Shown: piece by piece, positions 19,379 to 29,331 of the stretch
Layout: each line of letters starts with the position of its first letter
Numbering within the stretch: position 1 is the first letter of the stretch
NCBI RefSeq assembly: GCF_900078705.1
Contig: NZ_FKIF01000007.1
Location: 744,001 to 808,000, forward strand
Source of the DNA: Bordetella ansorpii
GTDB taxonomy: Bacteria; Pseudomonadota; Gammaproteobacteria; Burkholderiales; Burkholderiaceae_B
DNA: 64,000 nt
Reading direction: 5' to 3'
The notes under the pieces: model-generated
The model's database searches: none
The model's input: only the letters and a program-made list of their open reading frames with translations
Told to the model about the DNA's origin: nothing
Made by a program: the position numbers and the translations under genes

Positions 19379-20215
19379 TTAGTTGATCTCGATGGTGGTT
19401 GAGCTGGTTTGAGCTGCATCGCCAGCGCGCTGGCGATGCAGCTCGGCGAACTTGGCCGGTGGCATTCGCCCGCAGCTGCTATGCGGGCGGACCTCGTTGT
19501 AGTCCTGGCGCCAGAGCGTGATGGCCGACCGGGCCTGCTGCAGCGTCTCGAACCACTGCTCGTTCAGGCACTCGTCCCTGAACTTGCCGTTGAAGCTCTC
19601 GATGTAGCCGTTCTGCATGGGGCGTCCCGGCTCGATCAGGATGTGACGGATGCCGTGGGCCTGCGCCCAGCCCATGAAGGCCCGGCTGGTGAACTCCGGA
19701 CCGTTGTCGGTGCGCACGGCCTGCGGGTAGCCCCTGAACACGGCCGCTTGATCCAGCAGTCGCGTAACGTATTGCCCCGAGATTCCCCAGTCCACCGAGA
19801 TGCTCACGCACTCGTGGCTGAAGTCATCGGCCACGGTCAAGCACTTGATGCGCCGTCCCGTGCTCAGGCTGTCGCTGACGAAGTCCATGCTCCACACCTC
19901 ATTGACCGTCGTGGCCAGTTGCAGCGGCACGCGTTCGTTGGCGGGGCGTTTGACCTTCTTGCGCTTGCGCACCGCCAAGTTGGCGGCGCTGTACAGGCGG
20001 TAGACGCGCTTGTGGTTCACAGCCGGGAAGTGCGGGCGCAGCATGTCGTGGATGCGCCGATAGCCGAAGCGCCGGCGTGCATGCGCGATCTCGACGATCT
20101 TGCTGCTGAGCTCTTGGGTCATGGCATCGGTCTCGGGTGGGTGGCGGTAGCTGTCGCGGGAGAGCCCCACAAGCCTGCAGGCGCGCCGCTCGCTCAGATC
20201 GCATTGCTCGATCAT
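19379..20215 (-). CDS. IS3-family transposase OrfB (integrase core)
   Basis: OrfB has 278 residues from the first ATG. It carries a HTH_21 region (RRFGYRRIHDMLRP) and the retroviral-type integrase core, with catalytic acidic residues in WSMDFVSD, RTDNGPEFTS and YIESFNGKFRDE (DDE). The frame stays open upstream of the ATG (KALAPQAKRAAIATM) back into the end of orfA, in the -1 frame. This fits the family mechanism of an OrfAB fusion by programmed -1 frameshift. The C-terminus reaches to 55 bp from the IS end. Confidence 0.93.
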   Translation of the reverse strand: MIEQCDLSERRACRLVGLSRDSYRHPPETDAMTQELSSKIVEIAHARRRFGYRRIHDMLRPHFPAVNHKRVYRLYSAANLAVRKRKKVKRPANERVPLQLATTVNEVWSMDFVSDSLSTGRRIKCLTVADDFSHECVSISVDWGISGQYVTRLLDQAAVFRGYPQAVRTDNGPEFTSRAFMGWAQAHGIRHILIEPGRPMQNGYIESFNGKFRDECLNEQWFETLQQARSAITLWRQDYNEVRPHSSCGRMPPAKFAELHRQRAGDAAQTSSTTIEIN

Positions 20216-20247
20216 GGTGGCGATGGCCGCGCGCTTGGCCTGTGGGG

Positions 20248-20514
20248 CTAGCGCTTTACCCCGAAGGCCGTATTCAGCGCGTGGATGTCCAGATGGGCCT
20301 CTGCCAACAGCTTCTTGAGCTTGTTGTTCTCGGCCTCGAGTTCACGCAGCCGCCGGGCGTCGGGCACGTCCATCCCACCGTACTTGGCACGCCATTTGTA
20401 GAAGGTCGCGTCGCTGAAGCCGCCTTTGCGGCACAGATCCTTGATCGGCAAACCGGCCTCGGCCTGCTTGATGAAACCGATGATCTGCTCCTCGGTAAAT
20501 CTGCTCTTTCTCAT
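20248..20514 (-). CDS. IS3-family transposase OrfA
   Basis: OrfA (88 residues) contains an HTH_8-type domain (RFTEEQIIGFIKQAEAGLPIK...GGFSDATFYKWRAKYGG) and a leucine-zipper segment (LRELEAENNKLKKLLAEAHLD) for multimerisation and frameshifted fusion to OrfB. The start is the ATG at 20514 with GGAG upstream; an ATG at 20523 is also possible. It binds the terminal repeats. Confidence 0.9.
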   Translation of the reverse strand: MRKSRFTEEQIIGFIKQAEAGLPIKDLCRKGGFSDATFYKWRAKYGGMDVPDARRLRELEAENNKLKKLLAEAHLDIHALNTAFGVKR

Positions 20515-20733
20515 GTCCGTCATTCTCCAAGTTGACGGACTTCGCTGCCATTACGCTGGTACGGCTGGGAGGGGGCAGGTCAAGCAGGCCAACTGCCGGT
20601 TGGCCGCCGGGCTGCGGACGTTCCCGGTCAGTTGACGCAGATAGGGGATGGGCATGGCGGAGCAGGACGGAACCGATGGGCAATTCTATGCCCGCACCGC
20701 CGCCCTTGCACGGCGTCCGTTACACGGCGTCCG

Positions 20734-22290
20734 TCACTTCGACAGCGTGGCGATCAGTACGTCGACCGAATACGGTTTCTGCACCAGCTCGAACCCATGC
20801 GCCCCCTGCTCGGCCAGCACATGGCTGTAGCCGCTGGTCAGCACCACGCGGATGGCCGGCCATTGCGCGCGGATGCGCTTGGCCAGCTCCACGCCGTTCA
20901 TGCCTGGCATCACGACGTCGGTGAACACCATGTCGAACCCGCCCCGGCTTTCTTCCAGCGAGCGCAGCGCCGCGCCGGCGTCGACGACCCAGGCGGGTTC
21001 CTGGCCCATCTCGGTCAGGAGGTTGGTGACGAAGCCGCCCACCGTATCGTTGTCCTCGACCACGAGGATCCTGCGGCGCGGCAGATCCTGCCCATCGAAC
21101 GTCTGCACCCGCATCGGCGCCTTCTGCACGACCTCGCATTCGGCTCGGGGCAGATACAGCGTGAAGGTCGTGCCCTCGCCCTGCTTGCTGGTGACGGTGA
21201 CTTCCCCGCCCGACTGCTTGACGAAGCCATACACCTGGCTCAGGCCCAGGCCCGTGCCCTTGTCCACGGTCTTGGTCGTGAAGAAGGGTTCGAAAATGCG
21301 GTCCAGCAGATCGGGCGCGATACCGTCGCCCGTATCCCGCAGAGACACCGCCACGAAGTTGCCGATGAGCGCCCGATGCGACCGCGACGGCGGCACGCTC
21401 TCGGCCCGCTCGACCGCCACGTGCAGTTCGCCGCCCTTGGGCATGGCTTGCTTGGCATTGACCACGATGTTCAGCAACGCGGCCTCGAACTGGCCCGGAT
21501 CCGCATGGACCACGCAGGGCGCGGCCACTGCCGTGCGCGACACCTTTACCGTGGCACCCACCGTGGTGTTGATCAGTTGGCTCATGCCCTCGATACGGTC
21601 GCGCACGTCGAAGTATTCGGGATCCAGGGGCTGCCGACGCGCAAAGGCCAGCAACTGCCGCGTGAGCGCGGCAGCACGCTCGGCGGTCTCGACGATGGCA
21701 TTCAGATAGCGCGTGCGCTTGTCGTCAGCGATGGTCGGGCGGCGCAGCAGCTCGGCCGAGGAACGGATCACGGTCAGCAGGTTGTTGAAGTCGTGCGCCA
21801 CGCCGCCGGTCAGGCGGCCGATCGCCTCGATCTTCTGCGCGTGATGCAGTTCGTCGCGCGCGCGCTGAACCTCCTCTTCCGCGCGCCGCTTTTCGGTGAT
21901 GTCGCGCGTGACCTTGGCATAGCCGATCAGCTGGTTGGTCTCGTCGCGGATGGGATCGATGACCACGTGGGTCCAGAAGCGCGAACCGTCCTTGCGCAGC
22001 CGCCAGCCCTCGGATTCGAAGCGGCCCTCGCGGCAGGCGATCTCGAGCGCCTGCAAGGGCATGCCGGCGGCGCGGTCATCGGGCGTGTAGAACACGGAGA
22101 AATGGCGGCCGATGATCTCATTGGCCGTATAGCCCTTGAAGCGTTCGGCCCCGGTGTTCCAGCTGCTGACGTACCCATCGGCGTCCAACAGATAGATGGC
22201 GTAGTCCTTCACGGCCTCCACCAGCAGCTGGAAGCGGCGTTCTCCGGTGAGCAACTCCGAGATCACGGGACGGCGCTCGGGGAAAGTCAT
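20734..22290 (-). CDS. Hybrid sensor histidine kinase (PAS-HisKA-HATPase-REC)
   Basis: This soluble sensor kinase has 518 residues. A PAS domain (about 20-130, WNTGAERFKGYTANEIIG) is followed by a dimerisation domain with phospho-His near 166 (GGVAHDFNNLL), an ATPase domain (FEPFFTTKTVDKGTGLGLSQVYGFVKQSGG) and a C-terminal receiver with Asp near 458 (MVFTDVVMPGMNG). Lack of membrane segments and the PAS fold suggest sensing of an internal cue such as redox state, light or a ligand. No partner regulator is adjacent. The IS-disrupted DUF1275 gene lies just downstream. Confidence 0.9.
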   Translation of the reverse strand: MTFPERRPVISELLTGERRFQLLVEAVKDYAIYLLDADGYVSSWNTGAERFKGYTANEIIGRHFSVFYTPDDRAAGMPLQALEIACREGRFESEGWRLRKDGSRFWTHVVIDPIRDETNQLIGYAKVTRDITEKRRAEEEVQRARDELHHAQKIEAIGRLTGGVAHDFNNLLTVIRSSAELLRRPTIADDKRTRYLNAIVETAERAAALTRQLLAFARRQPLDPEYFDVRDRIEGMSQLINTTVGATVKVSRTAVAAPCVVHADPGQFEAALLNIVVNAKQAMPKGGELHVAVERAESVPPSRSHRALIGNFVAVSLRDTGDGIAPDLLDRIFEPFFTTKTVDKGTGLGLSQVYGFVKQSGGEVTVTSKQGEGTTFTLYLPRAECEVVQKAPMRVQTFDGQDLPRRRILVVEDNDTVGGFVTNLLTEMGQEPAWVVDAGAALRSLEESRGGFDMVFTDVVMPGMNGVELAKRIRAQWPAIRVVLTSGYSHVLAEQGAHGFELVQKPYSVDVLIATLSK

Positions 22291-22642
22291 GGCGGGGAGG
22301 GTCTCCAGGTAGGTCTAGGCGGCCAGCATTCAGCCGCGGCTTGTTCATCTCAAACGAACACCTCGCCGCCAGGCACGAACACAATATCCGGGGGATTATG
22401 CACCACCCGCAGGGCGCAAGCGTGGGCCATGTGCGTTCGCGTAACTGGTATGGCGCGCCCGCGCGACGAAGCGCAACAAAGCGACCGACTACGTCGGCAT
22501 ATTACGTGCCCGGGTCGAAAGTACCGGAAACAAGGGGTGGGCGTCCACCGCTAATTACTTGATACCTCAAGCAAAACGGCGCCGCCATGCCGCAACGGCG
22601 CGTACGTCAGGGGCGCGGCAGCCGGCCCGCCCACCCGGTTTC
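22291..22642. other. Intergenic region, hybrid kinase to Bug receptor
   Basis: No gene-like ORF is seen. It presumably holds the kinase promoter, and near 22571-22601 a possible terminator of the Bug receptor gene. Confidence 0.5.
22571..22601 (-). terminator. Possible terminator of the Bug receptor gene
   Basis: GCGCCG and CGGCGC pair around an 11-nt loop. On the minus strand the stem is followed by CGTTTTGC, 42 bp past the stop. Confidence 0.45.
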
Positions 22643-23599
22643 TCAATCGACCTCGGCGCCCGATGCCTTGACCGCCGCGGCCCATTTCTTCACTTCCTTC
22701 GCAATGAAGGCGTCGGTCTTGGCGGGCGTCATGATCATGGGTTCCGCGCCGCGCTCGCGCAGATAAGCCTGCATTTCAGGCGTGCCCAGGATCGCGCCGA
22801 TGCGCTCGTTCAACAGCGTCACGATGGGCTCGGGCGTGCCTTGCGGCGCCAGCACCGCGGCCCAGCCGATGGCCTCGAAGCCCGGATAGCCGGATTCGGC
22901 CACGGTCGGCACCTCGGGCAGTTGCGGCAGCCGTTCGGCGGTGGTGACGGCCAGGGCGATCGCCTTGCCGCTTTGCACGTGCGGCATGCCGGCGGTCACC
23001 GAGTCCACCATCAGCGGCACCTGGTTGCCCAGGAAATCCGCCTGCGCGGGGCCGCTGCCCTTGTAGGGGATGTGGCGGATGTCCAGCTTGGCGGCCGCCT
23101 TGAACATCTCGGCGGACAGATGCTGCGTGCCGCCGATGCCGGCGCTGGCGTAGGCCAGCTCGCCCGGCTGCGCGCGGGCCAGGTTGACCAGGTCATCCAT
23201 CGTCTTGATGCCCGACTTGGGATTGGCCAGGAACATCAGCGGCACCGAGAAAATGCCCGACACCGGCGTGAAGTCGTCCGCCAGGCTGTATTCCAGCTTC
23301 TTGTACAGCGTCTGGTTGACGGCGGCGGCGCTGCCCGCCACCACCAGCGTGTAGCCGTCGGCGGGCGCGCGCGCGGCCTGCGTCATGCCGATGTTGCTGC
23401 CGGCGCCGGCGCGGTTGTCGACGAAGACCGCCTGCTTCAGGTCGCTGCCCAGTTTCTCGGCCAGCGCCCGCGCGAAGATGTCGGTGGCCTGTCCCGGCGG
23501 GAACGGCACGATCAGGCGGATGGCGTGGTCGGGGTACTGGGCGTGCGCGGCGAAGCTTGCCGCGGCCAGCGTGGCCCCGGCGATCAGTTTCTTGAACAT
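22643..23599 (-). CDS. Bug/TctC family periplasmic solute-binding protein
   Basis: This protein has 318 residues. A signal peptide ([20 protein letters not shown], cleaved before QYPDHAI) precedes a TctC fold with the family signatures [28 protein letters not shown] and ADGYTLVV. Bug proteins capture carboxylates and similar solutes and are hugely expanded in Bordetella and its relatives. This one is solitary, without tctAB membrane genes nearby, as most are. Start at 23599 with GGAGAGAG upstream; the longer frame to 23722 has no merit. Ligand unknown. Confidence 0.92.
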   Translation of the reverse strand: MFKKLIAGATLAAASFAAHAQYPDHAIRLIVPFPPGQATDIFARALAEKLGSDLKQAVFVDNRAGAGSNIGMTQAARAPADGYTLVVAGSAAAVNQTLYKKLEYSLADDFTPVSGIFSVPLMFLANPKSGIKTMDDLVNLARAQPGELAYASAGIGGTQHLSAEMFKAAAKLDIRHIPYKGSGPAQADFLGNQVPLMVDSVTAGMPHVQSGKAIALAVTTAERLPQLPEVPTVAESGYPGFEAIGWAAVLAPQGTPEPIVTLLNERIGAILGTPEMQAYLRERGAEPMIMTPAKTDAFIAKEVKKWAAAVKASGAEVD

Positions 23600-23708
23600 G
23601 GCGGTCTCTCTCCAAAACAGCCGGGCATTGTAGAAGATTGCCGCTGACGGATTGCCACTGGCGCATCCGTGCCCGGGTAGATCGCCTGCCCTGCCCGGCG
23701 CGCAAAAC

Positions 23709-23738
23709 AAGACAGCCGCCAATATTGGCGGCTGTCTT
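23709..23738 (-). terminator. Terminator after the CAU tRNA (rpoD operon end)
   Basis: A 30-bp perfect palindrome (AAGACAGCCGCC / GGCGGCTGTCTT around AATATT) is followed on the minus strand by TTGTTTTG, 25 bp past the tRNA. Confidence 0.85.
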
Positions 23739-23762
23739 CATTCCCGATCGCCCGGGATGTCT

Positions 23763-23841
<79 letters not shown>

Positions 23842-23848
23842 TGAAAAC

Positions 23849-26107
23849 TTACTGCCCTTCCAGGAAGCTCTTGAGCTTGTCGGCGCGGCTGGGGTGGCGC
23901 AGCTTGCGCAGTGCCTTGGCCTCTATCTGACGGATACGCTCGCGCGTGACGTCGAACTGCTTGCCGACTTCTTCCAGCGTCTGGTCCGTGCTCATTTCGA
24001 TACCGAAACGCATGCGCAGGACCTTGGCTTCCCGAGGGGTCAGGGAGTCTAGCACTTCCTTGACCACATCGCGCATCGAACCATGCAGGGCCGCGTCGGA
24101 CGGGGCCAGCGTGGACGTATCCTCGATGAAGTCGCCCAGATGCGAATCGTCGTCGTCGCCGATGGGGGTTTCCATCGAGATCGGCTCCTTCGCGATCTTC
24201 AAGATCTTGCGGATCTTGTCCTCGGGCATGTCCATCTTCTGCGCCAGGGTCGCGGGATCGGGCTCGGCGCCCGTTTCCTGCAGGATCTGACGGCTGATGC
24301 GGTTCATCTTGTTGATCGTCTCGATCATGTGAACCGGGATACGGATGGTGCGCGCCTGGTCGGCGATCGAACGCGTGATGGCCTGGCGGATCCACCACGT
24401 GGCGTACGTGGAGAACTTGTAGCCACGGCGGTATTCGAACTTGTCCACCGCCTTCATCAGGCCGATGTTGCCTTCCTGGATCAGGTCCAGGAACTGCAGG
24501 CCACGGTTCGTGTACTTCTTGGCGATCGAGATCACCAGGCGCAGGTTGGCCTCGGTCATTTCGCGCTTGGCCTTGCGGGCCTTGGCCTCGCCGGTGGCCA
24601 TGCGCTTGTTGACGTCCTTCAGGTCCTTCAGCGGCAGCACCACGCGGGTCTGCAGGTCGATCAGCTTCTGCTGCAGTTCCTGCACGGCGGGGATCTGGCG
24701 TTCGAGCGTCTCGGCGTACGGATGGCCCGCGGCGACCTCGTCGATGATCCACTGCATGTTGGTCTCGTTGCCGGGGAACACCTTCAGGAAGTGCGAACGC
24801 GGCATGCCCGCGCGATCGACGCAGGTGTGCAGCACGGCGCGCTCGAGCTGGCGGACTTCCTCGACCTGGGCACGCAGCGTGTCGGCCAGCTTCTCGACCA
24901 TCTTGGCCGTGAAGCGGATGCCCATCAGTTCGTTCTGGATGGTCTCTTGCGCGTTGATGTACACGTCGGACTTGTAGCCGTCCTTCTCGTACGACTGGCG
25001 CATGCGGTCGAACTGGCGGCTGACCTCGTCGAACTTCGACAGGGCCTTGACGCGCAGGTCTTCCAGCTGCTTGCTGGACATGCCGCCGGCCGGACCTTCG
25101 TCGTTCTCGTCTTCCTCGGCGGTCACGCCGGCGCCGGCGTATTCCTCGCCGTCTTCCGGATCGACCAGGCCGTCGACCACCTCATCGATCTGCGCCTGGC
25201 TTTCGCGCACGCGCGTGACGTGGTTCAGGATCTCGTTGATGGTGGTCGGGCAGGCCGAGATGGCCATGACCATGTGCTTGAGGCCGTCCTCGATACGCTT
25301 GGCGATCTCGATTTCGCCTTCGCGCGTCAGCAGTTCGACCGACCCCATTTCGCGCATGTACATGCGCACGGGGTCGGTGGTGCGGCCGAAATCGGAATCG
25401 ACGGTGGTCAGCGCGGCTTCGGCCTCGTCCTCGACATCGTCGTCGTTCGAGGCCACGGGCGCGTTTTCGCTCATCAGCAGCGTTTCGGCGTCGGGGGCCT
25501 GGTCATAGACCGCGATGCCCATGTCGCTGAACGTGCTGATGATGCCGTCGATGGCTTCGGCGTCGACCAGGTCGTCGGGCAGATGGTCGTTGATTTCGCC
25601 GTAGGTGAGGTAGCCGCGGTCCTTGCCCAGCTTGATCAGCTGCTTCAGGCGGTTGCGGCGGGCTTCGTATTCTTCGGGCGTGACCGGGCCGCGGGCGATC
25701 AGATCCTTCGGATCACCCTTGCCGCGCTTGCCGCCGCGCTTGGGCGGCTTCAGGTCCGGCAGGACTTCGCCGTCGCCGTCCATCGTGTCTTCAAAACCGT
25801 CGGAGTCGTTGTTCGCGTTCTTCGCGGGGCGACCAGGGCGGCGGCCCGTGCCGCCGGCCGGACGCGCCGCGGCCACCAGGTCAGCCAGCTTGTCTTCGGC
25901 TTTCTTGGCACGCGCCGTCGCCGGCTTGTCGGCGGCAGCCACCTTCTTGGCGGCCGTCTTGGTCGCAGCCGTCTTCGCGACCTTCACGGCAGCCTTGGCA
26001 GGCGCCTTCTCGGCCGCCTTGCTGGCGGTGCGAGCGCGGCTGGCTGCCGGGGTCTGAACCTGTTCCGTATCGATTTCAGAGGTGGATTTGCCTGTGGATC
26101 TGGTCAT
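23849..26107 (-). CDS. rpoD: Primary sigma factor RpoD (sigma-70)
   Basis: RpoD has 752 residues. Region 1.1 ([28 protein letters not shown]), region 1.2 ([28 protein letters not shown]), the non-conserved region, and regions 2-4 are present, including the -10-recognition helix [17 protein letters not shown] and region 4.2 [22 protein letters not shown]. Before region 1.1 lie about 130 extra residues, with Ala/Lys-rich repeats ([22 protein letters not shown]) and GRRPGRPAK, absent from E. coli. ATG 26107 has GGAAG upstream; ATG 26125 is also in frame. It closes the rpsU-dnaG-rpoD order but lies 1 kb from dnaG. Confidence 0.97.
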   Translation of the reverse strand: MTRSTGKSTSEIDTEQVQTPAASRARTASKAAEKAPAKAAVKVAKTAATKTAAKKVAAADKPATARAKKAEDKLADLVAAARPAGGTGRRPGRPAKNANNDSDGFEDTMDGDGEVLPDLKPPKRGGKRGKGDPKDLIARGPVTPEEYEARRNRLKQLIKLGKDRGYLTYGEINDHLPDDLVDAEAIDGIISTFSDMGIAVYDQAPDAETLLMSENAPVASNDDDVEDEAEAALTTVDSDFGRTTDPVRMYMREMGSVELLTREGEIEIAKRIEDGLKHMVMAISACPTTINEILNHVTRVRESQAQIDEVVDGLVDPEDGEEYAGAGVTAEEDENDEGPAGGMSSKQLEDLRVKALSKFDEVSRQFDRMRQSYEKDGYKSDVYINAQETIQNELMGIRFTAKMVEKLADTLRAQVEEVRQLERAVLHTCVDRAGMPRSHFLKVFPGNETNMQWIIDEVAAGHPYAETLERQIPAVQELQQKLIDLQTRVVLPLKDLKDVNKRMATGEAKARKAKREMTEANLRLVISIAKKYTNRGLQFLDLIQEGNIGLMKAVDKFEYRRGYKFSTYATWWIRQAITRSIADQARTIRIPVHMIETINKMNRISRQILQETGAEPDPATLAQKMDMPEDKIRKILKIAKEPISMETPIGDDDDSHLGDFIEDTSTLAPSDAALHGSMRDVVKEVLDSLTPREAKVLRMRFGIEMSTDQTLEEVGKQFDVTRERIRQIEAKALRKLRHPSRADKLKSFLEGQ

Positions 26108-27150
26108 AATCGCTTCCGTCGTCATCGCAACCCATAATGTTGGGAGGCTGAGTCATCGTGCACGGCTTTCGCGATCGCGAAATGCACGGGCACGGGTAAA
26201 ACCGGCAGTGTCTGCTGGAATCGCGCGTCCGCGTTGGGCGCGGAACGGCTCTCGAGAGCCCAGCCCTGTCCTCTCTGGCCCGCTTGGGGGCACGAAGACA
26301 TGTGGCATCGCATTTCCATTCGATGCGTCCGACCGGGCAACGGGGGAAGTTGTCGTGCCTGTAACAGGCTGGCCAGCTTTGCCGGGGTTTCCGCGCGTTG
26401 CTGTTCGACGCAATACAACTTCCTGCCTCATCGCCGGCAGCCGGAACGGATCGAACCGCCTGACCTGCCGTCTGGCTATACTGCAAATACTGACAAACTT
26501 GGTAATACGTACCGGATACCCCTCAGCCGGAATACTCCGCGAGCCGCCTTCGGTAACAGGCAACCGAAGGCAACCGACAGTAACAGATTCCTGGCCTCGC
26601 AGTCATGATCCGGTCGTTCGCCAGTGGTTCACAAGCCCGCTCAACGGGCTTGCGATTCAATCCTGAAGACATCGCACCAGCATTGCCGCCGCCGATGGAT
26701 GCCGTGTCGTCTTGCTTACGGCTTTCGTTTTGGGTTCTTGCACGCGCAGGTCGACGTTTCAGGCACGAAGGGCTTTCAGGCGGCATGCCGTGATGCGCCG
26801 CGTGAACTGCATACGCGCGCAACGGCCCCGCCGTGCCGGACAGAAGCTGCCCTGTTCGTGCCCTTGGGTTGTACCACCAGGCGGATATTCCGCCGCATCG
26901 GACCAGCCGATGTTTCAATGTGATGGCACAACCTTAAGACACAACTGAGAGACCCTTGCCGTCCCTGGCGCCGGCTTGAGGCGCCATCCTTCATCCCGAC
27001 AGGCCTGCCCCGGACAACGGTCTGCGGCGTCAAGCCCGCGATTCCTGCCCGACCCAGCCCTGCTGCCTTGCCACCTTCCCTGCACGTTGTTCACACTACG
27101 GACGCAACTTGCAATCGCCCTTGAACGAAAACCCTAAATACTACCTCAAA
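26108..27150. other. 1-kb non-coding region between dnaG and rpoD
   Basis: No ORF here has a credible start, composition or family resemblance on either strand; base composition is less GC-biased than in the genes. A short direct repeat (GGCAACCGA twice, near 26558-26576) and an inverted repeat (CAAGCCCG-CTCAA-CGGGCTTG, 26633-26653, no T tract) are the only structures seen. It probably contains rpoD's own promoters and perhaps an RNA, but neither can be placed with confidence. Confidence 0.5.
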
Positions 27151-29283
27151 TCAACCCTGCCCTGTAGTTTTTAAGACCATCAATCGGCTCGACAGTTCCT
27201 GGTAGCGCGTTTTTGCCTCATCCGACCCCAGGCCCTGCCTGATCAGGGCCTCGATTTCCGCCTTGATCGCACTGACCTCGATACGCTGCAGCGCATCATT
27301 CCACTCGGCCTGCGGATCGGGCAGATCCTCCTGGGCCAGCAGTTCGGCGCGCAAGCCCTTCAAGGCCACGTACAGGTCGGAATCGTCGTCGGCGGCCTCG
27401 AGCAAGGCGCCCAGATGCCGCGCGCCGCTGGTCTGGGCCAGGACGATCAGGTCACGCACCAACCCTAGATGGGGGGCGTGGTCGATGACTTCAAGCTGCT
27501 GGTCTCCCATGCTGTCGACCAGTTCGGGATGCGCCAGCAGCAGGCACAGCAGGTGGCGCGGCAGCGACGGCATGGTGCGCGGGCCCGCGTAGCCCTGCTC
27601 CTGCTCGCGGCGGCCCTTCCAGTCGCCCCTGCCCTTGCCTTTCCAGTCGCCCTTGCCCTTCCAGTCGCTCTTCTTCCAATCGCGCTTGCCGCCACCCTGA
27701 CCGCCCTGACCGCCCTGGCCGCCCTGACCACCCTGGCCCCCCTGCCGCCCGCCGCCGGAAGCGCCGCCGCCGGTGAAGGACTCGATGTCGATGTAGGGCT
27801 CGGCATCCCCGTATTCGGGAACGTAGCCGTCGGGCTCGAAATGGCCCTCGCTCTCCCAGGAGGGCGCAGCCTCGTGCCCGGCAGGCACGGCCCCGTCGCC
27901 ATCGGCGGGACGGCGCGCGGCCACCACGGGCGCCTTGGCCGCGCCGGCCGGACCGCCGGCCGCGCTGCCCGCCAGGGGCGCGCGAGACGCCTGCTGGCGC
28001 GCCAGCACCTGCGTCATCTCTTCGGGCGTGAGCATGACGTGCCGCGCCAGTTCGCGCTCGATCTGCAGGCGCAGGGCGCACTCCGGAATGGCCGCCAGCA
28101 GCGGACCGGCCTCGTGCAGGCAGCTCGCCCGCCCTTCGGCCTCTTCCATGTTGTGATGCGAGGTCAGTTCATCCAGCAGGAAGCGCGACAGCGCCGAGGC
28201 CTCGCCCAGACTGCTGCGGAAGGCCTCGCCGCCGAATTCGCGCACGTACGAATCCGGATCGTGCTCGTCGGGCAGGAACAGGAACCGGATGCTGATGTCG
28301 TCCCGCAGCACCGGCAGGCAAGCCTGCAACGCCCGCCATGCGGCGCGGCGCCCGGCCTTGTCGCCGTCGAAGCTGAAGACGACCTTGTCGCTGGCGCGCA
28401 GCAGCTTCTTCACATGATCGGGCGTCGTGGCCGTCCCTAGCGTGGCCACGGCGTTGGCGATGCCCAACTGCGCCAGGCCCACCACGTCCATGTAGCCCTC
28501 GACCACGATCACCACGCCTTCCTGGCGGATGGCCTGGCGGGCCTCCCACATGCCGTAGAGCTCCTGCCCCTTGGAGAAGACCGGGGTTTCGGGCGAGTTC
28601 AGGTACTTGGGCTCGCCCTTGCCGATGACGCGCCCGCCGAAGCCCACCAGCGTGCCACGCGCGTTGCGGATCGGGAACATGACCCGCTCGCGGAAACGAT
28701 CGTAGCGCCGGCCGTCCTCGGACTCGATGACCAGGCCCGCCTCGACCAGCGTGGGATCGTCGTAGTTGTCGAATACCTTGGAAAGCCCGTGGCGGTCGGT
28801 GCCCGACCAGCCCAATCCGAAATGCGCGGCGATCTGGCCGGTGAGGCCACGCTGCTTGAGATAGGCGACGGCCTGGGGAGATGCGCGCAGCAGGCGCAGA
28901 TAATGCGCCTGCGCGGCGTCCAGCACCGTGGTGTGGCGCGACGCTTCCGCCTTGCGGCGAGCCGACTCGGCCTGCTGGCGAGGACTGCGGGGTTCTTCGG
29001 GAACCGTCATGCCCACCGAGCCGGCGAGCGTGCGCACGGCCTCGGGGAAGCTGGCGCCGGTATGTTCCATCAGGAACGTAATGGCGCTGCCATGGGCGCC
29101 GCAGCCGAAGCAGTGATAGAACTGCTTCGTGGGGCTGACGGTGAAAGAAGGACTTTTTTCGTTGTGGAAGGGGCACAGGCCAAGCAGGTTGGCCCCACCC
29201 TTGCGCAACTGCACGTACCGCCCGACGATGTCCGCGACATCAACCCGGGCGAGCAGATCCTGAATGAACGACTCTGGGATCAA
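27151..29283 (-). CDS. dnaG: DNA primase DnaG with a long low-complexity linker
   Basis: Primase (710 residues against 581 in E. coli) makes the RNA primers for replication. The zinc-binding domain has CPFHNEKSPSF and the CHFC-type motif FYHCFGCGAHG. The TOPRIM core includes VEGYMDVVGLAQ and FSFDGDKAG. The C-terminal DnaB-binding domain occupies about the last 140 residues. Between them an Ala/Gly/Pro linker contains five tandem GGQ units (about 514-531) and then four DWK repeats in a Lys/Gly/Arg-rich tract (about 531-560). Gene order downstream of rpsU is the classic macromolecular synthesis operon. Confidence 0.96.
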   Translation of the reverse strand: MIPESFIQDLLARVDVADIVGRYVQLRKGGANLLGLCPFHNEKSPSFTVSPTKQFYHCFGCGAHGSAITFLMEHTGASFPEAVRTLAGSVGMTVPEEPRSPRQQAESARRKAEASRHTTVLDAAQAHYLRLLRASPQAVAYLKQRGLTGQIAAHFGLGWSGTDRHGLSKVFDNYDDPTLVEAGLVIESEDGRRYDRFRERVMFPIRNARGTLVGFGGRVIGKGEPKYLNSPETPVFSKGQELYGMWEARQAIRQEGVVIVVEGYMDVVGLAQLGIANAVATLGTATTPDHVKKLLRASDKVVFSFDGDKAGRRAAWRALQACLPVLRDDISIRFLFLPDEHDPDSYVREFGGEAFRSSLGEASALSRFLLDELTSHHNMEEAEGRASCLHEAGPLLAAIPECALRLQIERELARHVMLTPEEMTQVLARQQASRAPLAGSAAGGPAGAAKAPVVAARRPADGDGAVPAGHEAAPSWESEGHFEPDGYVPEYGDAEPYIDIESFTGGGASGGGRQGGQGGQGGQGGQGGQGGGKRDWKKSDWKGKGDWKGKGRGDWKGRREQEQGYAGPRTMPSLPRHLLCLLLAHPELVDSMGDQQLEVIDHAPHLGLVRDLIVLAQTSGARHLGALLEAADDDSDLYVALKGLRAELLAQEDLPDPQAEWNDALQRIEVSAIKAEIEALIRQGLGSDEAKTRYQELSSRLMVLKTTGQG

Positions 29284-29331
29284 TACATTCTGGAATCAAG
29301 TCGAGCCAGCGACTCTTGCTTGCGGCAAGAA

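Larger units (their letters stand above)
19324..20582 (-). mobile_element. IS3-family insertion sequence (IS407-type), 1259 bp, with 4-bp target duplication
   Basis: The ends are inverted repeats beginning TGACCTGCCCCCT on both sides (13 identical bases, then an imperfect match GCCGTGCCA / GCCGTACCA). The element is flanked by AGCA at 19320-19323 and 20583-20586, a 4-bp duplication as made by IS407-group elements. It holds orfA and orfB in overlapping frames. Both ends and both frames are intact, so it may still be active. The group name is from structure, not a database match. Confidence 0.93.
18640..20655 (-). pseudogene. DUF1275 (YoaK-family) membrane protein gene split by an IS element
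   Basis: Removing the insertion and one copy of the AGCA duplication joins 20655-20587 to 19323-18640 in frame, giving a 250-residue protein. It starts MPIPYLRQLTGNVRSPAANR and continues CYLTFVAGAANAGGF, as DUF1275 proteins do. This is a six- or seven-helix inner-membrane protein family of unknown function. The break follows codon 23. The 3' part stays open and extends into the IS end, with an in-frame ATG at 19353 (MNGTAKGGRSCYLTF...) and another at 19419. A protein with a foreign N-terminus could therefore still be made if transcription comes out of the IS. Confidence 0.9.

Noticed and set aside
26153-26563. 136-codon ORF in the dnaG-rpoD gap
   Set aside because: Arg/Pro/Thr-rich without motif or ribosome site; several equally long frames overlap it on both strands.
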